DNA from: Gordionus sp. m RMFG-2023
Lineage: Eukaryota > Nematomorpha > Gordioida > Chordodea > Parachordodidae
Assembly (NCBI RefSeq): GCF_954871325.1
Contig: NC_088776.1
Span: 20,708,052-20,772,051 of the forward strand
Direction of reading: 5' to 3'
Length of the DNA stretch: 64,000 bases
Shown in pieces: positions 1 through 12,851 of the stretch (position 1 is its first letter; each line of letters opens with the position of its first letter). A program made the position numbers and the translations under genes. Under the pieces are notes generated by a model. That model had not been told where the DNA came from and did not search any database. It saw nothing but the letters and a program-made list of their open reading frames with translations.

Positions 1-99
1 TTTAAAAAAATAGACGAGATTTTTAATGTGATTATTCTATCTTTAAAATATATAAATTACTAATATGGTATGGTCACTAATTATAAAAAATCCAGTTAC

Positions 100-412
100 A
101 ATAGGCGTATCCAGATTTTCTTATAGGGGGCACTATTAGGCGATATTTTCCGAAAATTTTATTCTTTAGATCTACTTATTATAAACTTTAGTTAAATTAT
201 AATTTTATATAAATAATATGGGTTTTCATTTATTCCATTAAAATGCTTTTTTTTAAATTTTGGAATTAAAAAAGTTATTAACTTTAATTAAATATTTTTT
301 CAAATTCTTCTTAATAGTGATATATTAAATATATATTTGGGGGACAGTGGGGTATGGAGGGAGAAATTTTTTATTAGCTTACAATAATATGAGAACAGGT
401 AAATTTGCGATA
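100..412. mobile_element. Fragment of the GGCGTAGCCAGG hAT MITE family
   Basis: It begins AATAGGCGTATCCAGATTTT followed by GGGGGCACTATTAGG. The body matches the 4088-4468 copy (TTCTTAATAGTGATATATTA, then a G-rich patch and TTTTTTATTAGCTTA). The match stops near GAGAACAGGTAAATTTGC, so the right end is lost. Confidence 0.65.
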
Positions 413-3400
413 AATCTATCCAATATAAAGAGGGAATTGAATTTCCTGATTTCGAAATTTCTTTGTTGATAAACTAATCCATTTGACTGGATTTTTAAAA
501 ATTGCTCAATTAAGATTTTCAATATAATATTAGTAAGCCTCCAATTAGGAAATAGAAGTTCCAAACCTTTCTGACATCTATGAAAATAATCTCAAGTAAT
601 GGGCATGATACATGTTTTTGTATATAAAAATTTTCAAAAGCATAATTTTTGAAAAACTTTTAAAATGTTTAAGATTTTGTGGAATTTCTCTTATAGATTT
701 CGACTTTTTAAAAAATTGTGCCATTCTAATCGTTTGTAACTTCATTGATACAAATTTTTATTCTATGTACACTTCACTGACATTTTATAATGAATGAAAG
801 TGAATATTTTTCAAAGAAGTGTTAAACGTCATTCGGATAACATATGTGATATTGTTAGGGATGTTTTATTTCTTTTAAATTTATGTGAGCAAAAAATATT
901 CAACAATGATTTAAGAATAATTGATTTAATTGTGGATACTACTAGGACGAGTGACAGTAGTGTAGTGCTTATTGTTTAAAAAATATATTACAATGGAAAA
1001 CCATTTGGCTTTTTTCTCATGTTCTCTCTCATATAAAAATCTTTGCAGATTTCATCTAATTAATAACAATAAAAGAAATAATTTTTTATAATGTCCCTTT
1101 AAAATGTAAATGTAAAGTTTGACATATGATTATAATTTATATATACAATATTTTGTATATTATTGTAAAGCTTATTTTACAATAAACACAATGATTAAAA
1201 AATATTCAAGAAAAATGCATAGTTAAAATTAAGCTATGAGATAATGTTAAATACTCTAGGTTCATTATCCATCTGGATTTATTTTTGGTATATTTTCTAG
1301 CCATGTAACAAAAAAAAATTAATATGAAGAGCATGCTCATTATTTAGTTTTACATAACTAATTATATCTCTAAAATAAAAATAGACCTGATCCGTTATCT
1401 TAAAAGGTTCCTGTTCGGTTAGAAACAATTGGAAGTAAAGTTTGAGAATGAAATTTGATGAGGAGAAGGGGGGAGGGGTTGGCATGGCTAGACTGAGAAA
1501 GATAAATCAAGGAAAATAATTCCATAAAATTTTTCCAAATAATTTTATTTAATTATCGAAAATAACTCTTCTTCGCCCCCCCCCTAAAAAAAATTTGATA
1601 GTTCTTTTCGGGTAATTGTTTTCTATCTTATTACGAAATACACGCAAAAATGTGAACTAATTATATTGAAAAATATGCAATGCTCATTGTAACAAAGTAT
1701 TAAAAATATTTAAAATGAAATAGAACTTATAAGGCTAAAAATATACCAGAGCATGTGAGCGGTAATGGTAAAAGATAGCAAGCCAAAATCGAGCGTTTAG
1801 GAATCTATTATAAAAACTCAGATATTTCGAAGTTTATTAAAGAATTTATTGTCTGCTTACTAGTTATATTAATTCCGAATATCGATATTTTATGGTTGAA
1901 TATATAATATATTTTTCGAAATGTTTTTTTTCTCTGTTCTTAGCATAAGTAATATGTGTCCCAAATCCAAAAGTCCACAATATCTAATTATAAAATTTGA
2001 TATTTGTAAATTTTAAGGTATATTTTAGTCAATCATGTAAATAAGATATGTAAATATAAATATTAAATTAGAATTATTTTATCATGAAAGTTTTACTTTT
2101 AATGATTATCTAAATTTAAATATAAACAAGCAGTAAAAAATCAAAGTTGCATTCTTTATTAAATCAACCAAAATAACTCGAATTTCGACCTAATCTCCTT
2201 CAATTTTTTAAAAATATTTTATGATGATGATAGAGTAATACGCACTAACTATTAAAAATATAAAATTATTTATAATTCGGCTTACTTCTGAGATATGGTC
2301 CTTTAAAAACAAAATTCATTTAATTTTAAATATATTTTTTTTATAGCTAAAACCATTTTTTAAATTTTACTATATTGCTCTATAGATCCCTTAAATATGA
2401 TATGATACTAGTGAAAATCAATAATTTTTTTTATAAATTGACACTAAACTGCTTTATATTTGTGAAAAATCCTGTACTAGGACTAGCAGTGATTAAAGAG
2501 TTATCCAATTTAAAAATTGGTAGCATTGCTAAATATATAGTCATTTTTTCAAAATTAGGTTAAAAATAACTTAAAGATTTATTTTATGTGATATAAATTT
2601 TTTTGCTTATTTTAAAGAAACCTAGAGTGTATGAAAGTATTTTAACAAGTTTGCATCCTAAGACTTAAAAACTACATATTAGCCAACGGGTCTGGCTACC
2701 ATGCGTATTTTGTATCTGTCACCAAGTTTTAAACTCATTATAAAATTTTAATCAATCAACAGCAATCTATGCTAACACTCCATATCCTTCTATAGAGGAG
2801 TATAAATATTGTATTAACTACGCCTTTGCAATCTAGCTCAGCCTTGCTGTTATTTAATGAAATGCAAAATTTGCCATGGCACTTTTGAAGAGAGGCTTTA
2901 TTAATTGTTTAATATAAATGCTATACCCTCATTTTTTATTAGTGGATCAACTTTAGCCTGTTGGTGAACGTACCCAGAGTACTGCAACTTTGTGATAAAC
3001 AATTTTTTTAGCTAATAGTATTTCAAATAGCCAATACTTTGAGAATTCAGAATATACTTTATTTATTTAGATTAGTTTGATATTATTAAATTTAATGAAT
3101 GAACGAACAAGCCCAACCTTACCTTGCCCAACTTTTTTAACCAAATATTCAAGCTCTTTATATAAAAAATAGTTCATCAATTACAATAAAAACATTTTTC
3201 AAAAATCTGATAATAGCTCAAATTTTTTAAATATAAAAGAGGTATAAAATGAACAGTTAATGACCAAAAATAGTGTGAATGTGAAAATTAAAAAATATAA
3301 GATTTCTTAAAAATTAATATTTTATTTTGGGAACATTTTGATTTCGGCACATAGACAACTTATAATTTTCAATGTTCCTTGGTTTTGCCGTTTTCTGCTT

Positions 3401-4087
3401 TTTAACCTTTTATATTTAGTTAATCCTGAGAACTTTATAAGAAGTTTATATTATAAACACCAGGAATTTCATACCTTAAAATTAGATGAGCCTATAATTG
3501 GTCTGACAAACTAACTATATTCATTTATATAGAATTGAAAATATAAAAAATCTATTCTTTTTTCTTATTATATTTGTTTGACATAATTTGATATAAATAT
3601 TAAAATATATTATAAAAATTTCTTAAACTTTTTTAACAATATATTGAAATATTGTCCAAATGGCGTCTTCTATATTTTAAAATTAGAACTAGAAGTCATC
3701 TTATATTTATTTTATACCTTTATATATGTTTTTTATTGTCATAAAAATATTTTTTAAAAGAAATATATTGTTTGAATTATTCGACTTTTAGTAATACGTG
3801 AAAGTGCAACTGTTAAATAAATTTTTTTTTTTAAATAATAAAATAAAAAAATCAAATTCAATTCGGGGTATGTAATGTAGAATCTAATGTACTATATTTA
3901 TTGAAAAAAAAAAGTTTAAATCACAATAAACTTGACTTTGGAAATGGAAATCACTGACTTATTTTTATTTATAATATACAATGTTATTTTATTTAAATTT
4001 AGGCCCGAACGAACTATTGAGGGAGGGAATTTTGAGGTCCAAAGATTCAGACTTTCAAAATAATTATGTGACTCAAAACAGAATTTG
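413..4087. other. A+T-rich spacer
   Basis: Apart from the foldback arm at 2930-3130, only short chance frames, A/T runs, a C-run at about 1577 and a 9-bp inverted pair CTAGCCATG (1298-1306 and 1483-1491) were seen. No gene is supported. Confidence 0.6.
2930..3130. repeat. Second copy of the foldback arm
   Basis: This block follows the right arm of the 26628-29440 element in order: AGTGGATCAACTTTAGCC, then GAACGTACCCAGAGTA, then TTTCAAATAGCCAATACTTT, then TTTAGATTAGTTTGATATTA, ending at CCTTGCCCAAC. It lacks the LINE, so it shows the uninterrupted arm. No opposing arm was recognised nearby. Confidence 0.6.
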
Positions 4088-4468
4088 CAGAGGAGTAGTC
4101 AGAATTTTTCTGGGACGGGAGGGGAGGGCGCTATTAGGTTGGCATTTTCCTTATAAATTTTATTGGAGGTCTTTAAGCTAACATATTTCAGGCCTATGTT
4201 ATATTTTTTAAAGAATAATTTTAGTTTTTCATCTTTTATTTACGAACGTTTTTTTTCTAAAAATTTTGAATTATGAAAAAATTATTAGCTTTTTCTTATT
4301 TTTTTTCTTCAAATTATTGTTAATAGTGATATATTATATACATCTTTGAAGGTGATTGAGGGGAATATACCAAGGGAAACTTTTTATTGGCTTAAATGAC
4401 ATTTACGAGAACAAGCACCTGAAGAGGAGAAAAATTGCACCCCCCCCCCTCACCCGGCTACGCCTATG
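4088..4468. mobile_element. hAT MITE of the GGCGTAGCCAGG family, complete, 381 bp
   Basis: The left end is CAGAGGAGTAGTCAGAATTT and the inverted right end is CATAGGCGTAGCCGGGTGAG. A perfect 8-bp duplication AGAATTTG flanks it (4080-4087 and 4469-4476). G-rich and C-rich runs sit just inside the ends. The interior shares blocks such as TAATAGTGATATATTA with copies near 100-412 and 43485-43863. No coding content. Confidence 0.88.
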
Positions 4469-5546
4469 AGAATTTGTCAAAAATAATAAAAAAAATTAGT
4501 TTTATGCAATTTATATATTAGTTTATGTAATTTACGTGTAATTGAAAAATGAACGAAATATTATAATAGCTAGGTCATTTTTATTACACCTAAATTTAAT
4601 ATATTAAATTCTCAATTAACATTCTAAAATTGACAAGTTCTCAAATAGTTTTAAGAGTTAGTCTATAAGTAATTTTCGCCTAATTATAAATAGTCTATAT
4701 ACATGTTATCGGCAATGTGCGTAATCAGACATTATGTATTGTCTAATTATTTCAGGCAATCTGTATGATTTTACTGAATAAATTAAAAATATATCCAATG
4801 TGTGTGACAAAATTGTCTGAAATTTATAAGATAGGTAATCATACTGGAATCTATTTTTGGCAAAATCAAATCTTTAAATTTAAAAACATGCTTAACAAAA
4901 TATTTTGCTATTTTCCAACTTTAATTCATTTATTCGGAGCATTTTTTTTATTGAAAATTGTGATTTCTCCGAAATTGTATTCAAGCATGTATAAAATATA
5001 TAAAAAATTAAAATACACCCGACTTGTGTACCAGGGCCAGGCTTGCTGGTCTCTGGTATATATGTAGTGTTATTTATACTATATTTCCCAAATAATATCA
5101 TAGCAACGTTTAGAGTATATAATGTAATTAAAAACTCAATATAATTTAGAATTTCTATTTGGAGGTGGGAGGGGTGTAAGTGGGAACCATAATTCCCTAT
5201 AAATCAGAACTTAAGACTTCTTTCTTTCATATTTTTATCACTTTCATTTTCCAAGCTATTGGATTACTTAATTTTTCTAAGCATATTGTCGTCCACATGT
5301 TAGAGAATTAAATAAAATACCACAAAATGATACAACTTATCACTTGAATAAGCAACCTCATTTTTATCGCTCTGATTATAATCATACAAGGAAAAGCCCG
5401 TCGCGGTATAAGGGAAAACAGAATAGGTCCAAAGTTGGACTCGGACTTGTCCATGTAAAGCTCTATTATCAACTATATATATTAAGTATGTATAAGGAAG
5501 AAGTCTCGAAAAATAACCGCCTCCCTTTGGCTTCTTCATTTCCACC

Positions 5547-5850
5547 CAAACACGTAGCCAAGGGAGGGATGATATGTCGACGTTTTCCTCCTTTAAAATT
5601 TGTAAATATTTTAAATCCCCACTTCTCACTTTTCGAAAAATGAATGTATAATATAATATGTCTATTAAAGGCATATTTTTAAAAAAAATAAGTATAATTT
5701 TAAAATAATAACTGATTAATTTTTTTAAATGATAATAAAAAGAAGTGTAATATCATTTTTCTAAATGTAATCCTGACCAAAGACCTCAATAAACTAGCAT
5801 AAAACCATAAAATAGTTTCTCCCTTTCTCATAATTCTGGCTACGCTTATG
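5547..5850. mobile_element. Probable GGCGTAGCCAGG-family hAT MITE copy
   Basis: CACGTAGCCAAGGGAGGG lies near the left edge and CTGGCTACGCTTATG at the right edge, in inverted orientation. The body is diverged and no matching target duplication was found, so the pairing of these two ends is likely but not certain. Confidence 0.5.
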
Positions 5851-8155
5851 AGTTTCTCTGCTAAAGGTTAAAACTAATTTTAGGGTCATACTATGAAAGT
5901 TCCACTTCCACTGCATACATACTTTTCATTTGAATTTAAATAAGTGCAATACAAATTCTTTTTATTTATTTTAGTGTTATTTAATACAAATCATCAAATC
6001 AGGCTTTCTTTCACGTTTTATTCGTTGAATTAAATCAAATTTTTTGAAAGTGATTTACAACATTGAAAATGTAAATTATTTACATCTTTTATGCAAAACC
6101 ACCATAAAGTGATTACTCCAAAGTGATTAATAGTTTGGTCAACATAGAGAGATGGTGTTTAATATATAGAGTATTTTGGTAAGCATTTTGTAGTAAGGAT
6201 TTTTGCCGGGAGAGAGTGAACTAAAGTGGCCAACATAAAAATAGTCAGCATAATGAGATGGTTACATTAATTTAATACAAAACTCATAACAAAAAAAATT
6301 AAAATATAGTATATACATTTGCAAAAACGTAATTTAAATAAATTGTCCATAAAAAATATATACTTACTTATATACTTTGACTTTATTATTAATTATAAAC
6401 GTTTTTAAATATTCATGAATACATAAATTATTATTTTAATTTAAATAAAACTTTGCATTTCTTTTGTAGTTTTTCTTTAGTATAATATTTACTCATTTTT
6501 AGCGACACTCATAAAAATCAACCATAAAACAATAAAAAAATATTAAAAAGAAAGATATGTAAAAATATTTTATATACATAATTATAATCTGTATTCTGTT
6601 AATAATATAAATATAAATATATATTTATAAGTTTAAATAATAAAAATTATTTTAAAAGAAACTTTTTAGTAGCGTCGTCGAAGAAGGAAAGGGGCATGCT
6701 CAGTATGACTAAATCTAGTGTAAAATAAGAGTATTTTATAATGAGAGACGTCTAAAAAAATATCTTCATCCCGCCAAAATGATAATAGCTAGCAAAGGTG
6801 CCACTTAAACTTTGGTCTCCTCTATTTTTGTATATAATTTGATAATGCAATAGATTTAAAATATAATTGTATATTCCATACAATCTATCCCCTTTTTGAG
6901 ATATGAGATAGACACATTTTAAAATAAGTTAACTTCGCATAAAAATATGAGACCTTATGCTTGGATGAAGAATCCAAAAAAAAGGAGACTCTTGTTTAGT
7001 CTGCGAATTGTGAATTCGATTCTTCCAGCGATATTCTTTTATTTAATAAATTTATGTTCAGCTTTAGCCACACTATGCAAAAATAATAAATCTCATTTGA
7101 ATCATATACTACTATAATTGCTCATTAATTCAATTATCGCGCAAAGAGTATTAGCCTAATGTAATATATATGGTAGGATCATCCCGATACGAACCAGGTT
7201 TCATTATAAATCTACATGCTAAATATTTTCATTTAACCATTAATTTGATTTCCATTTAGCGAGTTTGCTACTCCCATTTTACCTTGACAAAATGTTCTTT
7301 TAAAATGCTTTCCAGCTCGTAGAACTACCGGTCTATATAACTGTGAAGTTTAAAAGGAAATTATCTATATAAGTGTTGTCGAAAAGTAGCAATGCTTTAT
7401 TAAGGATACCAGGACTTGATTATATCAGCATATAGGGCAGACCGAGCAATGGATGTTGTTAGAGTTTATAAAATTTAGAAATATTGTAAAATGATAGACT
7501 TATATCTCAAAAGATAGTCTGCTAACACTACATAAATATGATAAATTACAATTTTATATATTAATAATTTTGTAAGCATAAATAAAATGGCGCACAAATA
7601 AAATGCACATATGTTCCAGTGTAGGTTGAAACAGAAGCCGGGGAATATTGGAGCATTTAAAATAAGGAATGTTAACATACAAGAATAATAAATTTACTCT
7701 ATATAAATATTACATAGTTAAATGAAAATAAGGTAAAATTTATTGTTAATAATTATAAATATAATCATGTTTTTCTGAAGTTTACCATAATTAGCAGCTT
7801 CTACAACATTCGTAGGCTTCTTTTTCTATACAATATCGTGACATGGTGAATGTGAGCGAAAATGCAAAAAACAGGAAGATATCATCAGATGTAAATGTTT
7901 TTTCATTAAATATTACCATGTTCTATCATGAATGATACAAAACTATTATGAGCTAGACAAGGATTTAATTTATCTTAGTTTGATCATGAAAGTATGAATG
8001 GAGAAATTTTTTATTTTTCCCGGTCCTTTCTCAACACAAATTGATTTGCTTCAAAATACAATATCCGGTCTGGATCTAATTAATACTTTTTAAACCTAGA
8101 TATTTTTATATAAGATAAAGTGTTCAAACGTTTCCAATGTATCACTTCATTCCGG

Positions 8156-8292
8156 TCTCTTGGGAAAGTTGGGTAGGGGGGGGGGTATAAGGGGAAAATT
8201 TTATTTTAAAATGATATTTACAAAACACGTAAATTTCCAAAGAGGGGTAAAAATTCCCTTTGCCAACCACCTCTACCCTGGCTACGCCTATG
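8156..8292. mobile_element. Right-end fragment of the GGCGTAGCCAGG hAT family
   Basis: It ends in CCCTGGCTACGCCTATG. Inside are a run of G (from about 8177), GGGGAAAATTTTATTTTAAA and TGATATTTACAAAACACGTA, all as in the 4088-4468 copy. The left end is missing. Confidence 0.6.
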
Positions 8293-9784
8293 TTGCAAAA
8301 TATGTCCCATATTTAAACCATTGTGCCCTTGTAAATCTATTAACGATTAAAAATCTAAAAATGGGCGATTTGCTTTTGCAAGATAATATGCAGTATTAAA
8401 TATTATCTTGGTTTGTTTATCGACGTGATTAACCATTTTTAATGCAATCTCTGTCAAATACTTTTTTGTTTGGTTAGATAGCCTTCAGCAGCTTTGTGTG
8501 CATCTGATTTGGCATGTTTTCAAATTTTAAGTACACATCGTAGTTTATGTGTTCTGTCTTGAATGGCTATTATAATTCTATAATTGCACCATTGTGGGAA
8601 AGCAGGGATACAGCTAGTAAACGGCTAGTCAAAACGGATACAAGGATATTCTCCTATTTCTATTGGATATACTTTTTAAGAACCAATTAAAATAGGGAAG
8701 GGTCCATTTTTGAATTACAATGTATACAATTACATTAATATAGTACCATTTTGTTTATAAAATATTTTATATTTATTTTATGATAAAAAATATTATTAAT
8801 ATGCTAAAATGCCATTATAAAAAAATTCTAATTACAGAATTTTTTTTAAAATGCGTGCCCCCCCCACACTGCATCCTTGTTTAGTATACATATACTTTAA
8901 TAATAATATCACCCGATAGCAATGCCAAATACGGTTCATTATTAACTCAAATATTCAAAATATTATAGGTTTTAAAGGAAAATAATTAATGTTCAATATC
9001 CATACTCAAATATAATATATTTTAAGCTTATATACACAAATTTGACCCCGTTATTGCGATGTCAATGGAATCATGTAGCTCAAAATCTTCTAAACACGGT
9101 GGTATTGCATAACCATTTTTTCAAGATTTAAATTAATTTTAAAAAAATTTTAAATATCTAAGTTAAACCATATTATATCAAATATAGGTAATGAATGATG
9201 CTAATATAAATCTAAAAAAAACCAGTAAAAATAATATAAGAAAAACAAACAACCAATAATTTTGACACATACGAAATAGACTCACTTCAATTATAAAACA
9301 GATAATACTGTAAAATAGATTAATTGTCTTTTAAAAATTTTAACAATCTTTCTAATTTGAAATTAGTATATTATAATATAATATATCTTAAATAAAGTGA
9401 GACATCTAAAAGTGATGAACTCTTTTCAGCCTCTCTTTTCCAAAATTATATATTGACACTCCTGTATTGACCAGGCTTTTGAATGGTCACTTTTTCGAAG
9501 CTTGGTGATAGTTTTTTTTTGTACAGTATAAAGCTACAGCTGCTGGTGGCATGGAGAGAAAGAAAAATTAAATCATATATATTTTTTTACGATATTCAAA
9601 TAATGTCTGTGATATACATACATTTATATACATTGTAAAATATACTTTTGATTTTTTTATGCATTGACATCTTACTTATCGTTTAGGCATTTAAAATCAA
9701 GATAAGATAAAAAATATTATTGAACCCATTTTTGGATCCATGACTCTACTTTTACTATTTTAAAAAGAATTTCAATTTAAACTG

Positions 9785-10056
9785 ATGAAATTATTATTTA
9801 CTAGTGATACGCTAGGTTTAATTTCGAGAAGGGGTAAGAGTAATATTTGTAAAAATAAATAAATAGGGGCCACGCCAATATATTAATATATTTTTATTTA
9901 ATTATAAAGAGAAAATTATATAAATGAAAATTATTATTAACTAGTGCTACGCTAGGTTTAATTTCGAGAAGGGGTAAGAAAAAATAAATAAATAGGGGCC
10001 ACGCCAATACATTAATATATTTTTATTTAATTATAAAGAGAAAATTATATAAATGA
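9785..10056. repeat. Two-copy tandem repeat, period about 139 bp
   Basis: The unit starts with ATGAAATTATTATTTACTAG and runs through GCTACGCTAGGTTTAATTTC and AGGGGCCACGCCAATA to AGAGAAAATTATATAAATGA. The second unit is about 132 bp because it lacks a short stretch found in the first. The copies are very similar, so the event is recent. Confidence 0.9.
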
Positions 10057-12007
10057 ACGCATATTAACAAAAATTGTAAAAATAAACACTTCAAATCTTT
10101 TCGCTAATTGTAGTATATATATATTATACATAATATATGATAGAATATAAATATTCAAAATAAAAGTTAGCGCAGCTCGGTTCCACCCTACGCCTTGGAA
10201 AAAGAGTTTTTGGTCTCGCCGGACGACAAATTGTTCAAAATATTTTTACTGGCTAGGCCGGCCTAAGTTTTTTCAAATTTTTTTAAAGTTGTTTATTAAG
10301 CAAATTTATGTCGATTTCCTACATGAAAAATTATCTTACAAAATAAATTTTACGGACCGAGCCGAATAATAATAATTATGGGCCGAGCCAAAATATCTGA
10401 TGGAATATTTCTATGGAATGGTTCGGGGTGGGCAGGCTGACCTCTAAATCAAATGGTAGTAAATTTGTGATCAGACAAATTGTCCAGATATCTAGATGAA
10501 TACATCAAGCATTTAAGTTTGTCTATTTCCTATAAGATTATAAAATGGGAATGTCAAAAATAGAGAAGTTGCAAATTTTAATAATAACAAAGTTTTGACT
10601 AAATCATATTTAATATTTCAATAAATTTTTCTGGTGCTAATATGATTGTATTTTTGACTAATCCTACGCATTGCGGAGAAAATCAGAACTTATTATAGAT
10701 TTATATGTAGCCCAATCAATCACCTAAAAATAAAAAGTGCAGCTCTTTACCTATAATATTCTAGGAGCTATGATTAATTATGTCAAGTGTACTCTTTTCG
10801 CCATTTTACCCCATACCCGAGGTAAAATGGCTATGCACCAGGGTAAAGTGGTTATAATAAATCAGAACTCAACTTTATTGTTTATTGAATAAAATATGAA
10901 CAATTTTGACATCTATTTATTACTTTTAATTATAAATTAATCAATATAGTAGTATGTAAATAAATTATAACACATTTATTTTAGGCACATCTTATATTTC
11001 AAATATTCTTCAACTTTGAGACTTTTTTTAAATTTTTATTCCATATAACATCCACACTATTTATCTATTTTCCTTTTTGCTCAAAAATATCTTTTAATAT
11101 GGTGTAGACGTTAATATTTAAAAATGATTTTTTGTAGTTAATCAGTCGGTTCCCATTCCAAATCACTAAAACAAAAACCGTTAAAAATTGGGAATCTCTG
11201 GGAATTAAATTGGGAACAATGATAATATTTCCTCTATTTTTAGTAATTTTTTTAAAAACTCTATTTTAAATAAAGTGTTTACTTCCCTAGCATCTATTTA
11301 TATTAATATCAAATTTGCATTGAAAATTTTCTAGGATATATAAGCGAGATCCCAAATTTTTTGCCATTTTAGTTTTAGCGATTTAGAACCTATCCCAACT
11401 ATTGTACATATTGTATAAATCGTCATTGCGTGACTTCTAGTTAAGATACAAACTTCCGGTAAATTTTATTTTAAAGCTAAGACTTCAAGAAATATCTATA
11501 CAAAATTTTAAATTATGAGCATAAATATATTTTGCATACTAGAAAGGAATTTTAATAATTTTTGGGTAGTAAATGGGTTTTTGGCAAAATATTAAAAACC
11601 AGGAAGATTTTCGAAAAGATGAAGATTGGTATGCCTGTGGAATCTCTGCCCATTTTATTCAACATTTATAAAAAACCAAATTATACATTTGGAATGATAA
11701 TTCTATAGATTAAAGAATCATGGTCATCTACCCTCAGACTCGGGTTTAAGTATAAGCCAATAAAGGCCCGATATAGTTAGCCTAAAAATTGGTGGTAAGG
11801 GTTAAATAACGCCGTTGGTATAGTTTTAAAATTTTGGTCAAAGCTTGAAATAAATTTTTTTTTAAAAAAAAAAAAAGTCCGGGTCTTGCTTTAAAATTTT
11901 TATATCAGCAGGTCATATAGCCAGTACTGATCTAAATTCCAGAATGGATGATAACTCATCTATATAACCAATTTAAATAGATAACCTTCACCTTCCACCC
12001 ATAGCGG
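10057..12007. other. Spacer with an unclassified G+C-rich repeat patch
   Basis: Between about 10180 and 10460 there are G+C-rich islands (GGCTAGGCCGGCC, GGACCGAGCCGA, GGGCCGAGCC) unlike the rest, reminiscent of the GGCCCGA patches of the 33339 MITE family. The hairpin at 10800-10831 follows. No gene was found. Confidence 0.4.
10800..10831. repeat. Perfect 11-bp stem hairpin
   Basis: GCCATTTTACC (10800-10810) and GGTAAAATGGC (10821-10831) flank a 10-nt loop. A related GGTAAAGTGG follows at 10844 or so. Repeats like this often mark transposon ends placed head to head, but no element was delimited. Confidence 0.6.
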
Positions 12008-12260
12008 CAGTGACGTAAGCAGGATTTATCCAAATTAGAATATAAATTAGGTAATGGATTAAATTAGGCAATGTAAGCAAAATATAAATAAATGATTAGT
12101 GACTAAATTAGGTAATTTAAAACATAATAGATATTTTTTTAAAATTACAATTCACTTCTAAATATATGAAAATGTCAAAAAAACAAAATCTGCAATATTT
12201 TGTTGGGAAGGGGGGAGGGGGGGGGGGTCAAAAATTTTTCGAGAACCGGGCCCCCAAACA
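12008..12260. mobile_element. Left-end fragment of the GGCGTAGCCAGG hAT family
   Basis: CAGTGACGTAAGCAGGATTT followed by ATCC matches the left end of the 30936-34247 element. A mixed G-run at about 12210-12227 and a GGGCCCCC patch follow. No right end was found, so the limit is approximate. Confidence 0.4.
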
Positions 12261-12851
12261 AATGGTTTTACTAACAAGAATTTTATATCTATAAAATTTC
12301 CAAATTTGTAAATAAAATCTAAACATTATATTCAACTAATTGTTCTAATCATTCAGGATTTTAGATTCAAAATATAATCATTAATTCAGAAATCGTTTCT
12401 TATTAGTATTCAAATATTTTAAAAAATAAAATTACAAAAAATTAATTTTTTATTTATTTACTTATAATACTTTTTAATCGTAGTATTTTAAAGTTGGCAA
12501 TATGCCTCAGGCCCAGGTCCTAATACAGTGTTGAGCAGATTTGATGATTCTTATCAATTTTTGCAAATTAAATAATTTTATTTGAACTGTCATCTGTATT
12601 CTGTCAAGTTATCATTTTTAAAATAAAATATCTAAAATGTTTTATATACATATTACGATGTATAATCCTTAATGATCAACATTTTTGTAGCAAAATAGGA
12701 AAAAATTGGTTATTTCATTTGGAATTGGATATAAGTAAAATAATCTGTATTTTCTCCTCTTAGGAATTTAACCTTATTTATATACATAGCATTTATGAAG
12801 TTTTCACTACTTATTTTCATGGCTTAATTCAATGGCATAACACTTGTGCCT

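Larger units (their letters stand above)
4477..9784. other. A+T-rich spacer with hAT fragments
   Basis: It holds the hAT pieces at 5547-5850 and 8156-8292. The paired frames on both strands near 5300-5674 look like shadows of one repeat-like sequence. CAGGGATACAG (about 8607) and TGCATCCTTG (about 8870) could be loosely paired MITE ends. No gene is supported. Confidence 0.5.

Noticed and set aside
1298-1491. CTAGCCATG/CATGGCTAG inverted pair
   Set aside because: Only 9 bp with no further pairing and no target duplication.
4765-5067. 100-codon + strand frame (MILLNKLKIYPMCV...)
   Set aside because: Composition is that of translated A+T-rich DNA, with an overlapping frame on the other strand, no family resemblance and no splice partner.
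5300-5674. Overlapping 124- and 99-codon frames on opposite strands
   Set aside because: They overlap almost fully and run into a hAT fragment; no recognisable domain on either strand.
6985-7032. tRNA-like segment with TTCGATTC
   Set aside because: The bases around it do not form a T-stem or acceptor stem; a B-box resemblance alone is not enough.
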